Source: Coenobita brevimanus
Lineage: Eukaryota; Arthropoda; Malacostraca; Decapoda; Coenobitidae
Length of the DNA stretch: 64,000 bases
Reading direction: 5' to 3'
Assembly (NCBI GenBank): GCA_032717465.1
Contig: CM064690.1
Span: 30,365,153 to 30,429,152 of the forward strand
Below, piece after piece: positions 32,480 to 42,599 of the stretch. Position numbers and translations under genes: made by a program. The notes below the pieces were generated by a model. The model saw nothing but the letters and a program-made list of their open reading frames with translations. It did not search any database and had not been told where the DNA came from. Positions within the stretch are counted from its first letter, which is position 1, and each line of letters begins with the position of its first letter.

Positions 32480-33365
32480 TGAACCAGGACCTTTCTGAAA
32501 TTAATCAATGGGGACAAAAAAATCTGGTCTCATTTAATGCTCAGAAAACTAATACATTAATTTCTCCAATAGAAAGAATCCCTCAGACTCTCACATAATT
32601 TAAAATGATTTCAGTGTTCCCATATCCACTACAATTGATATCCTAGGTGTTACTCTAAACCCCAACCTAAGCTGGACAGCTTATGCTAAATCCCTTGCTA
32701 AAAATGCTTCTAAAATACTGGGACTTATGTACAGAGTTCATGAGTTCTTCACTGATGAGCAGATGGCCACAATATACAAAAGTCATATACGTTCTCAGAT
32801 CGAATACTGTTCACCACTGTGGAGTGGATGTGGAGCGGTTGCATTGAGGCAGTTGGACAAATTCAAAATAAAGCCTTTAGATTAATCAATAATCCTGCCA
32901 TAACGCAGGATCTTCCTCCGTTATCAGTACGTAGAGATGTTGCTTCTTTAGCACTATTTTATCGATATTTTTACCGTAAGTTCTCTAACGAACTGGCTTC
33001 AATTGTGCCTCCCCTTCACATTTTCTCCTGAAATACTCGGGCAGCTGGGAGTGCCCATGAACTTACACTCTTTCCCCCACAATGCAGAACCTCTGCTTAT
33101 CAAAATTCATTTATCCGCAGAACTACTACTCTCTGGAATTCACTTCCTGGGAGTTGCTTCCCACATACATTTAATCCTCTCGATTTTAAATCCAATTGTT
33201 ATAAGTATTTTATGAATAGAGGATGCCTTTAGGCACATGGACTTATTTCTTTTCCTATGTTTTTTCCTTCCTCCATTCATTATCAAAAAAAAATAAAAAT
33301 AAAAACTAGCCTCAGTTGGGTTGCTTGTGTGACTCCCAAGTGCCTTTAAATGATTTTTTCGTAAT
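32480..33365 (+). pseudogene. Non-LTR retrotransposon (LINE) 3' end, reverse transcriptase remnant
   Basis: Translated in shifting frames, this reads like the region after the catalytic motif of Jockey/CR1-type LINE polymerases: INQWGQKNLVSFNAQKTN, then DILGVTLNPNLSW, HIRSQIEYCSPLW, AFRLINNP, ASLALFYRYF and finally RTTTLWNSLP followed by a Cys/Phe-rich end. Several stops and frame changes show it is dead. It is 5'-truncated, lacking the endonuclease and the catalytic YxDD core. An A-rich tail (33283-33306) lies near the 3' end. Family knowledge supports the LINE call; the exact clade is uncertain. Confidence 0.8.
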
Positions 33366-33383
33366 GCATTATTCATTTTACAG

Positions 33384-33528
33384 AAATGGGAACTGCCAAG
33401 AAAGCACAGGAAACCAGTGATGGAAAGAAGGCCACGATGGGGAAAAAAAAAAAAAAGCTCAGATGAGAGATGGAGTGGAAGGAAATATGAGGGAGCTCTG
33501 TATGGTGGTGGATGATCAGCGAATACAG
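33384..33528 (+). CDS. Candidate exon of a small + strand gene (exon a), with an A14 homopolymer
   Basis: Acceptor TATTCATTTTACAG ends at 33383 and donor GTAAGT starts at 33529. From ATG at 33386 the frame reads MGTAKKAQETSDGKKATMG, then a Lys run over an A14 tract (33433-33446). As written, the frame hits TGA shortly after. If the tract were one base longer or two shorter, it continues open with coding-like codons (AQMRDGVEGNMREL..VVDDQRIQ) to the donor in phase 2. That matches the entry phase of the exon at 35525. A homopolymer sequencing error is therefore plausible. No family recognised. The LINE remnant ends immediately upstream. Entry phase also equals that of the zinc-finger exons, but there is no finger here. 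Confidence 0.4.
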
Positions 33529-33565
33529 TAAGTAATCATTACATATACTGGTTGTGAGAGTTTTC

Positions 33566-33692
33566 TAAACCAGTGATGATGGCCAGTTGTAGTCAGAATG
33601 AAGGGTTGGTTTGACTTAAGTAATAAAGATTAAGTCGTGCCTCATAACTAATGTTCATTGAATTTCATCCTACCACAGTTTAGTTTTCATGT
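33566..33692 (+). repeat. R6 repeat, copy
   Basis: 'GATGGCCAGTTGTAGTCAGA', 'AAGTCGTGCCTCATAACTAA' and 'TTCATTGAATTTCATCC' recur at 57412-57520 and in part at 60776-60900. Confidence 0.65.
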
Positions 33693-33764
33693 GGGAGTGG
33701 CCCACTTCTGTCATGAAAACAGACATCTGTAGCAGCAGTAGTAGTGGTGGTGGATGTAATAGTA

Positions 33765-33842
33765 CTCCTAGGTTCAACTGAATGTGAACCCATTGGACTG
33801 CAGGCAGAAGTTACCCCTCTCCAGCTGCCCATCGTCCTGTTT
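33765..33842 (+). repeat. HP3 fragment, copy 9 (+)
   Basis: TACTCCTAGGTTCAACTG ... CCCATTGGACTGCAGGC. Truncated where an R7 copy begins. Confidence 0.65.
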
Positions 33843-33899
33843 GTCTATCTATCTATCTATTGCCAGATGCCATAATCCCTTAGAGGTGGCCATTTGACT
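33843..33899 (+). repeat. R7 repeat, copy 2
   Basis: CTATCTATCTATTGCCAGATGCC then ATAATCCCTTAGAGG; abuts the truncated HP3. Confidence 0.65.
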
Positions 33900-34080
33900 T
33901 TGAGTTATTGGTTTTATGGGGAAGGGCACTAACCCTCCACCAACCCACTTGTTGACACGTAGGGAGCATGTATGGGTTGGTTATATGGTTACCACCCAGC
34001 GTTGTAAATGGTTTCTTGGCTTACAGGAAACCATTTGGCTTGTCACTCAATCTAAAGCTGCCTGTAAAGGAAAGAAGAGC
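33900..34080 (+). repeat. S5 hairpin part
   Basis: 'GGTTATATGGTTACCACCCAG' and a perfect-looking hairpin around 'AAATGGTTTCTTGGCTTACAGGAAACCATTTGG'-type arms, shared with 35990-36050, 44185-44245, 49965-50015 and 62585-62655. Confidence 0.65.
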
Positions 34081-35524
34081 AATAAGAAGTGACAGGAAAG
34101 ATGGGAGATATAGGAAGAGAGGAGGGCAGGCAAAGAAAATGACTGATAAAGGATAATGAAGATGTAGGCAGCACTACAACTGCTCAGATTCAGTATGCTA
34201 CTACTGAGCCTTTGGTTTCTTTTTGTACACTTTGATAATATGTTCTGGCAAACACCAGAATACTTTATTTTGTTTGACTGACAGATCCCAGTAGTTAAAG
34301 GCTTCAGAAGCTCTAAAGTTGCCCTTTTCTTTGCTATTGGTATACCTGTACTAAGTTTATTTTCCTCTGACAACTGGGCCACTCCTCCAACTTGAATACT
34401 AAATTGTAGTTGCATGATATTTGATGAACCTTAGTTGAAGGGTAGAAATGAATCTCCATGCTTACTAGCCACATTTATCCTCTGGTCTGACAGCATCTGG
34501 CCATCAACTAAATTGAAAGGGGCCATGGATCTTTGTTAGATTACAGATAATGTATTATAACACCACATGATCTTGTTATACTGAGAAATTTTAGGAGGCA
34601 GAGAGTTATATAGCTAGGAAGAGGAAGTTCATATGCTGTACAGTCACCCATCCATTCATCTAGTGATGTCCCCTCAAGAGTGTAGGGACCCTGGGCTAGA
34701 CAGCTCAGTTTGGACATTGGTAAGAGGCCTGTTCACTAGTGTTTGAGTAGTAGAATATGATTGAATATATTATACTGATAGTGATGATGGTGATGAAGGC
34801 TGCAGTAAAAAAAAAGTGGAAATAGTCATTGTACTGAAGGTTGTTGAGGGAGGTAACTCCAAGGGTGATGTTGTGGTGAATGGAGTGAGACTTGAATTGG
34901 TAAGGGAGTTTAAGTACAGTACCTGGGTGCAGTGACAGAAAAGAGTGGTAAATGTACAGATGAACTGAGAAACAAAATGGCACAGGGAAGGAGAGTGACC
35001 GGTGCTACGAAGGTCTTAATAAGAAGCTGAGGTGCAGCTGTGAGAGGATTGCACATATGGGTGTGAGACTGGTGTGGCATGAAAATGAAAATTTAGGAGT
35101 TGGAGCAGTGGAGATGGGTTTATTGAGGATTATGTGTATGTGGAGTACGGCTAGTGGGTAAGATAAGAAAGAACGTGATTAGTGAAAGATATGGAGTAAG
35201 GAAATCTGTGGACACTGGGGGTTGAGAGGATGCTTAGGTGGTATGGTCATATGGAGAGAATAGGTATAAATAAGGTAGTGAAAAAAGTAGGTATGTGTAA
35301 ATGAATTTGAAGATGGGAGGTGTATTCGAAAATGTGGATAGGTCTAGATATGGTAATTGAGTATGGAGAGTGATAAGGTGAGGGAACTGACAAGAGTGGT
35401 AGTAATGATGATGATGGGATTAAGTTGAAGATAGTGGTGATGACAAAATGATATTGGTGACTATGGTGATAAGGATTAAGAGGGAGGTAATGAAGACATG
35501 ATGCTGATGTTGATTTATCATCAG
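34081..35524. other. Non-coding stretch, purine/GT-rich
   Basis: No supported gene. From about 34780 to 35510 it is built from imperfect GATGATG/GTGGTGATG words. Confidence 0.45.
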
Positions 35525-35627
35525 ATGGATGGACAGAACTGCTGGAAACCTTCAACAGTTGAATGGACAGAACTACTGGCAATCTCTTGTCAAAGCCATT
35601 CACATCCAGGCAGCCGTCTCACCATGA
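35525..35627 (+). CDS. Candidate terminal exon of the small + strand gene (exon b)
   Basis: Acceptor TGATTTATCATCAG ends at 35524. Entering with one base (phase matching the donor at 33529) gives WMDRTAGNLQQLNG, then QNYWQSLVKAIHIQAAVSP and a TGA stop at 35625-35627. Joined to exon a this would be a protein of roughly 80 residues, Lys-rich at the start and amphipathic at the end. A donor-like GTAAGT occurs 14 nt after the stop (35642), so the exon may splice onward in its UTR. No family recognised. Confidence 0.38.
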
Positions 35628-35641
35628 TGTCAAGAGTTACC

Positions 35642-35934
35642 GTAAGTCAGATTTTTGTGTCATACACTGTTTGAAACTTAGAAGTAAAAAAACCTTACAG
35701 GGTGATGAAAAGAAGTTATTGATTATATGAGTTTTATTTTGTAGTAGAGTAACCCCAGTCTGCCTGGCTGAGCAGACTCATCAACTGAAGTCAAGATGTT
35801 GCCACTGCAGGGCTATCCCATGCAGCGAACTGATGTTCCTTTGTGGAGGAAAGCACCACATCACAGTGAGACACGGGGAAGAGTGTGAAGGTTTGGTTCC
35901 TAGGTGCGCAGCACATTTGTGTTTCTTCCCAATT
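35642..35934. other. Non-coding with a dispersed repeat
   Basis: 'GCCTGGCTGAGCAGACTCATCAACTGAAG' at 35761-35790 resembles 'TGTCTGGCCAAGCAGACCTGTCAGCTGCAGG' at 40149-40180, so this is another dispersed family with two copies in the window. Confidence 0.5.
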
Positions 35935-36075
35935 AACAGGGGCACTATAATAGGCTTCACTCCACATCACACCATTATTTGGTCATATGGTTACTTATCA
36001 ACCAGTTTTGTAAATGGATTCCCGGGTTACAGGAAACCACTAAGCTTGTCACCCAATGTAGAGTCACCTAGGGAA
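35935..36075 (+). repeat. S5 hairpin part
   Basis: 'TTTGGTCATATGGTTACTTATCAACCAG', then a hairpin with GTTACAGGAAACCA and 'GCTTGTCACCCAATGTAGAGTCACC'. Confidence 0.6.
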
Positions 36076-36224
36076 GAAGTGAGGCAGCATAACATCAAGC
36101 GAGTGGATGATGGTCACCACCACTTACCACTTGATTTTGCACAGTATCTCCGCTGTATTAAATATACTGGAGAGGAAGGAGTTAGGATCCTGTAAGCATT
36201 GTTCTGTGATCAGTTTAACCTATC

Positions 36225-36551
36225 CTGCTGTACCCTAACCTAACCTACCTTTCTCTGTTCTACCCTACTTTGCCTTATGTTACCCTACCCTACCCTGTCC
36301 TGCCTTACCTTACTTTACCTTACCTTGCCTTGCATTGTCTTACCTTACCATACCCTGCCTTGCCTTGCCTTACCTTACCTTACCTTACCTTACCTTACCT
36401 TACCTTACCTTACCTTACCCTACCCTACTCTAACCTTACCTTGTCTTACCTTACCTTACCCTTACCCTATCCAACCCTACCCTACCCTATCCTACCCTGC
36501 CTGTCCCATCATTCTCCTCCCTACCCTACATTATGTTATCTTCTTGCCTTA
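36225..36551 (+). repeat. CCTTA/CCCTA pentanucleotide array, left part
   Basis: Perfect (CCTTA)n at about 36367-36420, flanked by degraded CCCTA, CCTGC and CCTTG units and a short CCTAACCTAACC near 36235. The period equals that of the arthropod telomere repeat (TTAGG), but the main unit (TAAGG) is not the canonical one. The array is split by the element at 36552-37792 and resumes after it. Confidence 0.85.
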
Positions 36552-37792
36552 CCGTAAACTGGGGTGAATTCGGACGATTTTTTCGTTTTTTTGTGCCATG
36601 TAATCTAGTTTTTAATTCAGTCCAAGATCTTAAGTATCGTATGTTGAGCTGGTCCACTAGGGTATCGAATCATAGCAGTAAAAAATTAAAAATGTTTTAT
36701 ATATAATTATAGGAAATATAGTAATGGGTGTCCGAATTTGTACTCAGACTTTGATGACTTCGGACACATTGTATAAATTCGTACATAAATGGAAAATGAA
36801 TGTATATGACTACCCTGGGTTCCCAGTTTAGTCTGGAGCCATTTCAGATGTTCTGAGGCTTTAAAAAAATGTTCTTCCAGTTCAAAAATAATGCCACTCC
36901 CTGACAAAATAAGCTAATGACTATAATGAGATAACACGACAGTAATTTTATTTTTTTCCTTGATTTAAATAAAACATATTAGAACACATGTAGATAATAT
37001 AAATCTAGCTACAAACTTTAGTACTGTACATACTTAACTATCATTTCTTGACTAATAATTTCGTTTTTGGAAGACTAATGGAAAATTAGTTAAAGGTGAT
37101 ATTTAATATGAATATTTGGCTTTACCAATTTTTTGCTTGCCTTTTTCACTACGATAAGGACCTTGATCTCCACCAGTTCTTTTCTTATATGTTCGAGTCA
37201 TTGGGTGACCTTGCTTAAACAGGTAGTATCATAAAAGCTCAAGAGTATGCTTGTAAATGACACATATGAATCCAGTTACACACAAGATCCACATCTGGCA
37301 AATTATAGGCAATTGTACATTGTAAAAAGTGTTATTTTTTTGTTCATACTCCCCCTGTCCGAATTCAGCCCAGTGTCCAAACTGACTCCAATTTGCATTA
37401 AAATTTTAAAAATTTCATTAAATGCCCAGTTAAGAGATGAATTGAGAAGATAACGGCAATTACTTACTTTGCACTTTCACACTACGCATGAAGGTACATC
37501 TGGGCACCGAAGATTTTCCTGCATCTATTCATTAACATTTGAGCCATAGAAAGTTTGCCAGTGTTATGAATTTTATCCTTTTTACATATGTTTGCCTTTT
37601 AGTATATATTTGGTATGTGTCATGTGATATATTAAATATCTTTATACACAAAAGTACAGTAAAGAAGTACCAACAACTAGGTGCAAACAGATTTCTAATA
37701 TGTTCATAGATTAATTATTACTTAATTTAAATAACTTTTTACTGCAATAATATCCGAATTTGCCTCGAGTCCGATTTCTCCCCAGTTTACGG
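36552..37792. mobile_element. Pogo-like DNA transposon remnant, TA-flanked, inside the pentamer array
   Basis: Terminal inverted repeats: CCGTAAACTGGGGTGAATTCGGAC at the left (36552) and its inverse GTCCGATTTCTCCCCAGTTTACGG at the right (ending 37792), flanked by TA on both sides. Subterminal GTCCGAATT/AATTCGGAC words recur inside at about 36730, 36772, 37357 and 37756. The length is 1241 bp. TA duplication and TIR size fit the Tc1/mariner/pogo superfamily. Confidence 0.8.
37113..37201 (-). pseudogene. Transposase N-terminus remnant in the pogo-like element
   Basis: ATG at 37201 reading leftward gives MTRTYKKRTGGDQGPYRSEK then GKQKIGKAK. The basic start 'M.RTYKRKT' is typical of pogo/Tigger/jerky-type (CENP-B-like) transposases. 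The rest of the protein is deleted. Confidence 0.5.
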
Positions 37793-37870
37793 TACCTTAC
37801 CTTACCTAACCTCACCATAACTTATCTTCTCTCTTTTATCTTATTTTACCTTACCTTACCTACCTCATGT
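37793..37870 (+). repeat. CCTTA pentanucleotide array, right part
   Basis: 'GGTACCTTACCTTACCTAACC' and 'TTACCTTACCTTACCTACC' continue the array interrupted at 36551. Confidence 0.8.
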
Positions 37871-38702
37871 CTGAAGGCTGCCCAAACAGTGCTTTCCAGT
37901 CCTGTTTATAACTCATATAAGTGATAACATTTTTGAATCACCTTGTTTTATAAATTTCTCGAGATTTATTGCAACAAAAGTTTGACTAGAAATGTAATAG
38001 AATAGACAGATTTCATTATTGGATTTTCTATTTTTCGGTTTGTGACTTTTATTTGTGTTTGTTTTTTTTATATTTGTGTTTATTACTATGCCACATGGAA
38101 TACACTGCATGCATGGACATTGTTTATTTGTTGTTAATGAATAGAATGAAGTTATTAACATCACGCAAGAGAGAATGAAATGTCTTCGAGTGAGTAAGCT
38201 TGCGTCTGTTTGTTTTTTAGCTTAAAGAAGGAGTGCATCATCCCATTTGACTGATAGTAAGGCACACTTTGAAATTTTGAGAAAGTCTCCATAAGTAACA
38301 CTTGCTGTATTACTTTTCCATAAGCTTTCCAGCAGTGTGCTTAGTTCTATTGTAACTTTAATAATTTGTGAGATAATCCAATTTTTGTGTTCAGTCTCGT
38401 CATTTTGGGTTTTTCCCTCAGCATTACAGTGATGAATATTGAGAAAAGTCACTTAAGTAACACTGATTAATTTCCATAACCTGTCGTACAATGTCCATAG
38501 ATCCATTGTAGCATTAATAGCATTCAAGGTAACTCAGTTTTTGTGTTCTGTTGGGTGCATTTTTGGTTTATTTTTGTAGTGTTGGCACCTACTGATTACC
38601 TGTAGTACCAGTCAGCAGTCAGTTCCATGTGGCCTTGTATCATTGTGTATCCAGAGTGCTCACAGAATAATTTATGATAAATTTCCTTTGCAACTACTGT
38701 AC
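37871..38702. other. AT-rich non-coding stretch
   Basis: No gene. Two related strings, 'AAGTAACACTTGCTGTATTACTTTTCC' (38293) and 'AAGTAACACTGATTAATTTCC' (38454), each followed by an 'AATGT/GTGTGC...ATTGTAAC/GCATTAATA' block, suggest a tandem duplication of about 160 bp (38290-38560). Confidence 0.5.
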
Positions 38703-38838
38703 ACTCATTTCACTTCAACTTGGCCTAAAATTGCCTTCCATGTATTCTGAATGCTCAGCTGTAACAGTAGATTAAAGCTAGAATATGATGCTGGTCATGA
38801 AAAAGTGTTGTGGAAAGGATGTAGAGCCATTGTCTGCC
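38703..38838. repeat. FB2 element, copy 5 (left part)
   Basis: 'TCATTTCACTTCAACTTGGCCT' start, then 'GATGCTGGTCATGAAAAAGTG' and 'GGAAAGGATGTAGAGCCA'. Confidence 0.65.
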
Positions 38839-38874
38839 ATAGAGATGTATCAAGAGACATTGTTGTTGTTGATG

Positions 38875-38960
38875 TTGTAACCCCAGGCTCATTTTGTGAA
38901 TTCAGGGGACCACAGGAAATCGAAGACTTTGACTGGTAGCTCCCAGAGATCTTTTGTTGA
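38875..38960 (+). repeat. HP3 fragment, copy 10 (+)
   Basis: TGTAACCCCAGGCTCATTTTG ... GGGGACCACAGG. Confidence 0.55.
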
Positions 38961-39399
38961 GGTTATGTTGAAGTACTGTGTTGTGATACAGTGGTTCATG
39001 TGGTGAGTAAGTGTGGTGTAGGGGGTTGCATTGCAGTGTGGACAAAATGGATTGTCTATTAAGTTGTATTTTGTATGTGTATTGTAGCAGGGAGGATGGT
39101 GGCTGCAACACTCTAGCTAGGTGCAGTCATGTCTTTCAGGGTAGTGTAGTTTCTGAAGGGGTATATTTGGTAGTGGTTCTTGAAGGATGCTGTTTGGCTG
39201 AAGGTGCATTTGTGAAATTGTAATGTTGGGTGGAGGAGGGGGATGTTGCTGAGATACTCTGCATAGTGTTTAGCAATTCTTCATGTCTTGATTCTTTGTA
39301 GATGAGTTTGATGCCTTGTTAAATTATGAAGTTGGGATGGATCCCAAGCTGAAACAGTGAACTGTGCACCTCTCATATTCATATGATGTTTGATCAGAA
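38961..39399. other. Non-coding stretch
   Basis: G/T-rich; no supported exon or repeat. Confidence 0.45.
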
Positions 39400-39658
39400 G
39401 TGATTAATGCTAGAATATGATGCTAGTCTCGAGGAAGTGCTGTGGAATGTGGAGCTGTAACATTGTCTTTTTATACCACTGTCTTTTTATACCACAGAGC
39501 TGTAACAGGAGATTTACAGTACTCTAGAATATGATGATAGTCGTGCAGAGGTCCTATGGAAAGGATTTAGAGCCATGATATTGCCTTTTTCTGCAGTCAA
39601 GCTCTTGAAATAAGTGGCAAAATGATGATAATATGGGCCAAGTTAAAGTGAAAGAAGT
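39400..39658. repeat. FB2 element, copy 6, internally duplicated
   Basis: 'AATATGATGCTAGTC..GAGG' occurs twice (39415 and 39528), as does 'CTTTTTATACCAC'. The right end is 'GGGCCAAGTTAAAGTGAAAGAAG'. Confidence 0.65.
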
Positions 39659-39954
39659 GTATGTTTATGGAGGCAGAACAAAGGACATAGTGAGAATCTG
39701 TACCTATTTTCCTTGTCGCCTGCAAAAACTCAATAATAGTTATGACCAGGAATTTATCATGAGTTTGTTTGTCAGTTCAACACACACTTACGGCCTCTTG
39801 CATTATGCAGAGTGGTTCATATATTATGCTTCTCAGTTATTGTGTTATGTGGAGATGGCTCAGTGAACATTACCAATATCCATCCATTTCATACTTAGCT
39901 TTATAGTATCCGCTTATGTCCATTCATTGCATGGTTAATTAGTGTTGCTGGTGT

Positions 39955-40122
39955 TGTGTTCCCAGGCCAACCTGGATGTAAACTCAGTGAACTGCAAGTT
40001 AAACTTGCCCTTCCTCTTCAGTCCGGTAATATCCTTTAGGGGGATGGGAAAGATGTCAAGAGACATTTGTATAACTTAGTAGCAGAGCTCCAGTGAAGGT
40101 GTTCTTCAGCACCATGGTTGAG
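39955..40122 (+). repeat. HP3 hairpin element, copy 11 (+)
   Basis: TGTTCCCAGGCCAACCTGGATG ... CTCAGTGAACTGC ... GGGGGATGGG. Confidence 0.65.
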
Positions 40123-40417
40123 TAATAATAGGTGTCGAGTAACCCAGGGCTGTCTGGCCAAGCAGACCTGTCAGCTGCAGGCAAGGAGTCACCCTAGTAG
40201 GGCCATCCCCAGTGGTAAACTTAATTCCACGAAGTACCCGAAATGTATGCTGCTCACAAAAGCAGACTGAGCCATCCTCACAAGACACAAGATCAGAGAG
40301 TGCAACATATCAACCACACTATTTTATGTACAAGTTAGGTTTGATTTTGTTGATCCTAAAATGGTTGCCTTGTGGACAACGTAATCTTCCGTTTTCAATA
40401 TACTGTACATATAAATA

Positions 40418-40455
<38 letters not shown>

Positions 40456-40464
40456 TTGTATATA
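40123..40464. other. Dispersed repeat then (AT)n
   Basis: The 40145-40200 string is shared with 35761-35800. An (AT)n run lies at about 40421-40449, directly left of the palindromic transposon. Confidence 0.5.
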
Positions 40465-40739
40465 CAGGGTGTTCAGTAAATATGTAGCAAAAATCTGAGG
40501 GTGTATTCCAGAGATGATAATGCAAATTACTAAATGTCCATATTGCAAAATCTCAATAGTTTGGGAGTAACGGCATTTCACAGATCTGCTATGGATGTGT
40601 TGGAGTCAGGGGAGTGTAAATGAGACGTCCATCACTTACACTGAGATTTAATAACAGTATTATACATATTATACAATATGCTAGACACAGGTATGTCATT
40701 CACATTTACAGCAAATGTTCATATCTCCAGCCTCCTTGC

Positions 40740-40910
40740 TTAGTGCATGACGCAGCCTGTTGCAGAAGTGACTTGCACATGTTCCAAAGCCCTGGGACTG
40801 TTGCTGATGCGTGCCACACTGTCCTGCACACAATGCCACAATTCCTCACGGTTTGGATCTTCTGTAGCATCCACCTCGCTTTTATTGTGCCCCTACAGAT
40901 AGAAGTCAAG
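40740..40910 (-). pseudogene. Transposase C-terminus, left arm
   Basis: Reads KSEVDATEDPNREELWHC then QDSVARISNSPRALEHVQV and ends at a TAA. WPPQSP just upstream, one frame away, corresponds to the '(R/Q)SPDLTP.DFFLWG' block of mariner-like transposases. The catalytic Asp and everything N-terminal are missing. Confidence 0.7.
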
Positions 40911-41009
40911 GGTGACTGAGGTGGCCATGGCACTGGGGCACCTCGCCTGATCCATTGTCCAGGAAGCACAGCATTTAGGTAATGCCTTGTTAGGCTGTTC
41001 TAGCATAAT

Positions 41010-41180
41010 GGAATAGAGCACCTATGGAGACACATTAAAAGCGAAGTGTGTGCCACAGAGGTTCCAAACCGTGAGGAATTATGGTGTCGTGCACAGGACA
41101 GTGTGGTATGTATCACCAACAATCCTAGGGCTTTGGAACGTGTGCTAGTCACTTTTGTGACGGGCTGCAGCATGCATTGA
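41010..41180 (+). pseudogene. Transposase C-terminus, right arm
   Basis: Reads EHLWRHIKSEVCATEVPNRE, then WCRAQDSVVCITNNPRALER and TGA at 41178. It starts at the '(I)E.LW..IK' block, a few residues before the homologous part in the left arm. Confidence 0.7.
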
Positions 41181-41427
41181 GCAAAGAGTCCTGAGTTATG
41201 AACATTTCCTATAAAGTATGTTGTATAATACTGTTAATAAATTTCACTGTAAGTGATGGACGTCTCATTTACAATCCCCTGACTCCAACACATCCATAGC
41301 AGATCTGTGAAATGCTGTAACTCCCAAACTATTGAGATTTTGCAACATGCTCATTCAGTAATTTGCATTCAGTATCGTCTCCGGAATACATCCCCTGATT
41401 TTTGCTGCATGTTTACTGAACATCCTA

Positions 41428-41474
<47 letters not shown>

Positions 41475-41477
<3 letters not shown>

Positions 41478-42177
41478 CACACATACATACATACGTTATA
41501 TTTTACAAAGGAAAAGTAATTGGTAACTGAGTTGTCATTGCCATCTTAAAATATTTATGAAGGCCACCAAATCATACATAAAATATCTAACAGATGACTC
41601 AGTCCTTGTTATTGATATATACAGTAATTATATCAAAAATTTACTAAGTCCAGAAATTTGCTGCCAATAATACTCAGTCAACTCTCAAGTCCAGTATGGC
41701 CACGTGATAGCTCAGCATCCCAAAATTTTACTAAGTCCAAAAATTTGCTCCTTTTATGCTAGTTGGCAACTTTCGTGTCCAAGATGGCCACCCAAAATGT
41801 AACTAAGTTGAAAAATTCACATTTATAAGCTAGCTGGCAACTCAGATCCAAGATGGCCACCTGTGTGTGTTGAGGCTGTGAGCACTGTTGGTGCAGTTGC
41901 GGACAAAAACACTGATCCACCTTTTAGTTTCCTCTCTGGGTTTCAAAAGTCATTGCTCACTGACTGGCTATGAATGGTTTATGAAGTGGATCAGTATTCA
42001 TGTCTGCAGCTGTACACCCCCATCCACTCACTGCCATTTTCTCCAAAGCTCTCCCACCCCTTCTTCCCTTCCCTCCTCACCATAACTGCTAGTAATAGGG
42101 TGAGGGAGGAAGGGTAGAAGGGGTGGGGGATTTTTTAGGGGGGTCACTTATTTTTTAACACCTTTTTCTTGTTTCAG
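41475..42177. other. Non-coding stretch with a 3-copy diverged repeat
   Basis: 'TTTACTAAGTCCA..AATTTGC' followed by 'AAGATGGCCACC' recurs at about 41640, 41728 and 41795 (period 65-90 bp). No gene. Confidence 0.5.
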
Positions 42178-42253
42178 CCCGTCTCCGGACACTCTTCCGA
42201 TTACAAAACTCTCGACGCAGAACCTGGTTCCATTAATCTTCGCAATCGACTTA
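42178..42253 (+). other. Exon-like segment with strong acceptor
   Basis: The acceptor CACCTTTTTCTTGTTTCAG is excellent and CTTAG|GTACAT is a usable donor. In phase 0 the 76 bp read PVSGHSSDYKTLDAEPGS then INLRNRL with purine-first codons. In the phase used by the zinc-finger exons the frame is RLRTLFRLQNSRRRTWFH then stop. No family recognised and no partner exon proven. Confidence 0.35.
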
Positions 42254-42599
42254 GGTACATTTTTTTTTCCGAAAAAAAAAGCAATTTTTTCCTATTTTTG
42301 GCTTTTTTTTTTTTGATATATTTTTTAGAATTTTGTTTGTCTTTTTACATTTTACTCTTAATTAAATATGCATGAATAAAGTTTTTTTTTTTTTATGCGT
42401 GTGTGTCATGCATTATTAGCATAAGTAGGCCTAACAGTTACCATTACCTCCAATTCAATAGTAAAGCCACCCAGTGTTATAGAATGTTTGACTACCTACA
42501 AACTTGATAGAAAAACAAGGCAAAAAGTTCATTATTTATATTTTATATTAAATTACATACAGTACAGTATATCATCACAATTCAGTTTAAGTGTGGAGT
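42254..42599. other. AT-rich non-coding stretch
   Basis: T runs at 42260-42316 and 42382-42393; no gene. Confidence 0.5.

Larger units (their letters stand above)
40465..41427. mobile_element. Palindromic Tc1/mariner derivative (two inverted 3' halves)
   Basis: Left arm (about 40465-40905, read on -) and right arm (about 41015-41427, read on +) are diverged inverted copies of the same sequence. Each runs from the transposase C-terminus (HIKSEV/HNKSEV...NPRALE) to the terminus CAGGGTGTTCAGTAAATATG. Shared landmarks are 'CAACACATCCATAGCAGATC' and 'CTCCCAAACTATTGAGATTT'. TA flanks both ends. The element sits within an (AT)n tract, which continues at 41428-41474. Confidence 0.85.

Noticed and set aside
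36225..36551. Interstitial telomere
   Set aside because: The dominant unit is CCTTA, not the CCTAA complement of arthropod TTAGG. Only two or three true CCTAA units are present.
36270..36567. Open frames translating as repeated LPYLT
   Set aside because: Direct translation of the CCTTA/CCCTA pentanucleotide array, not a protein.
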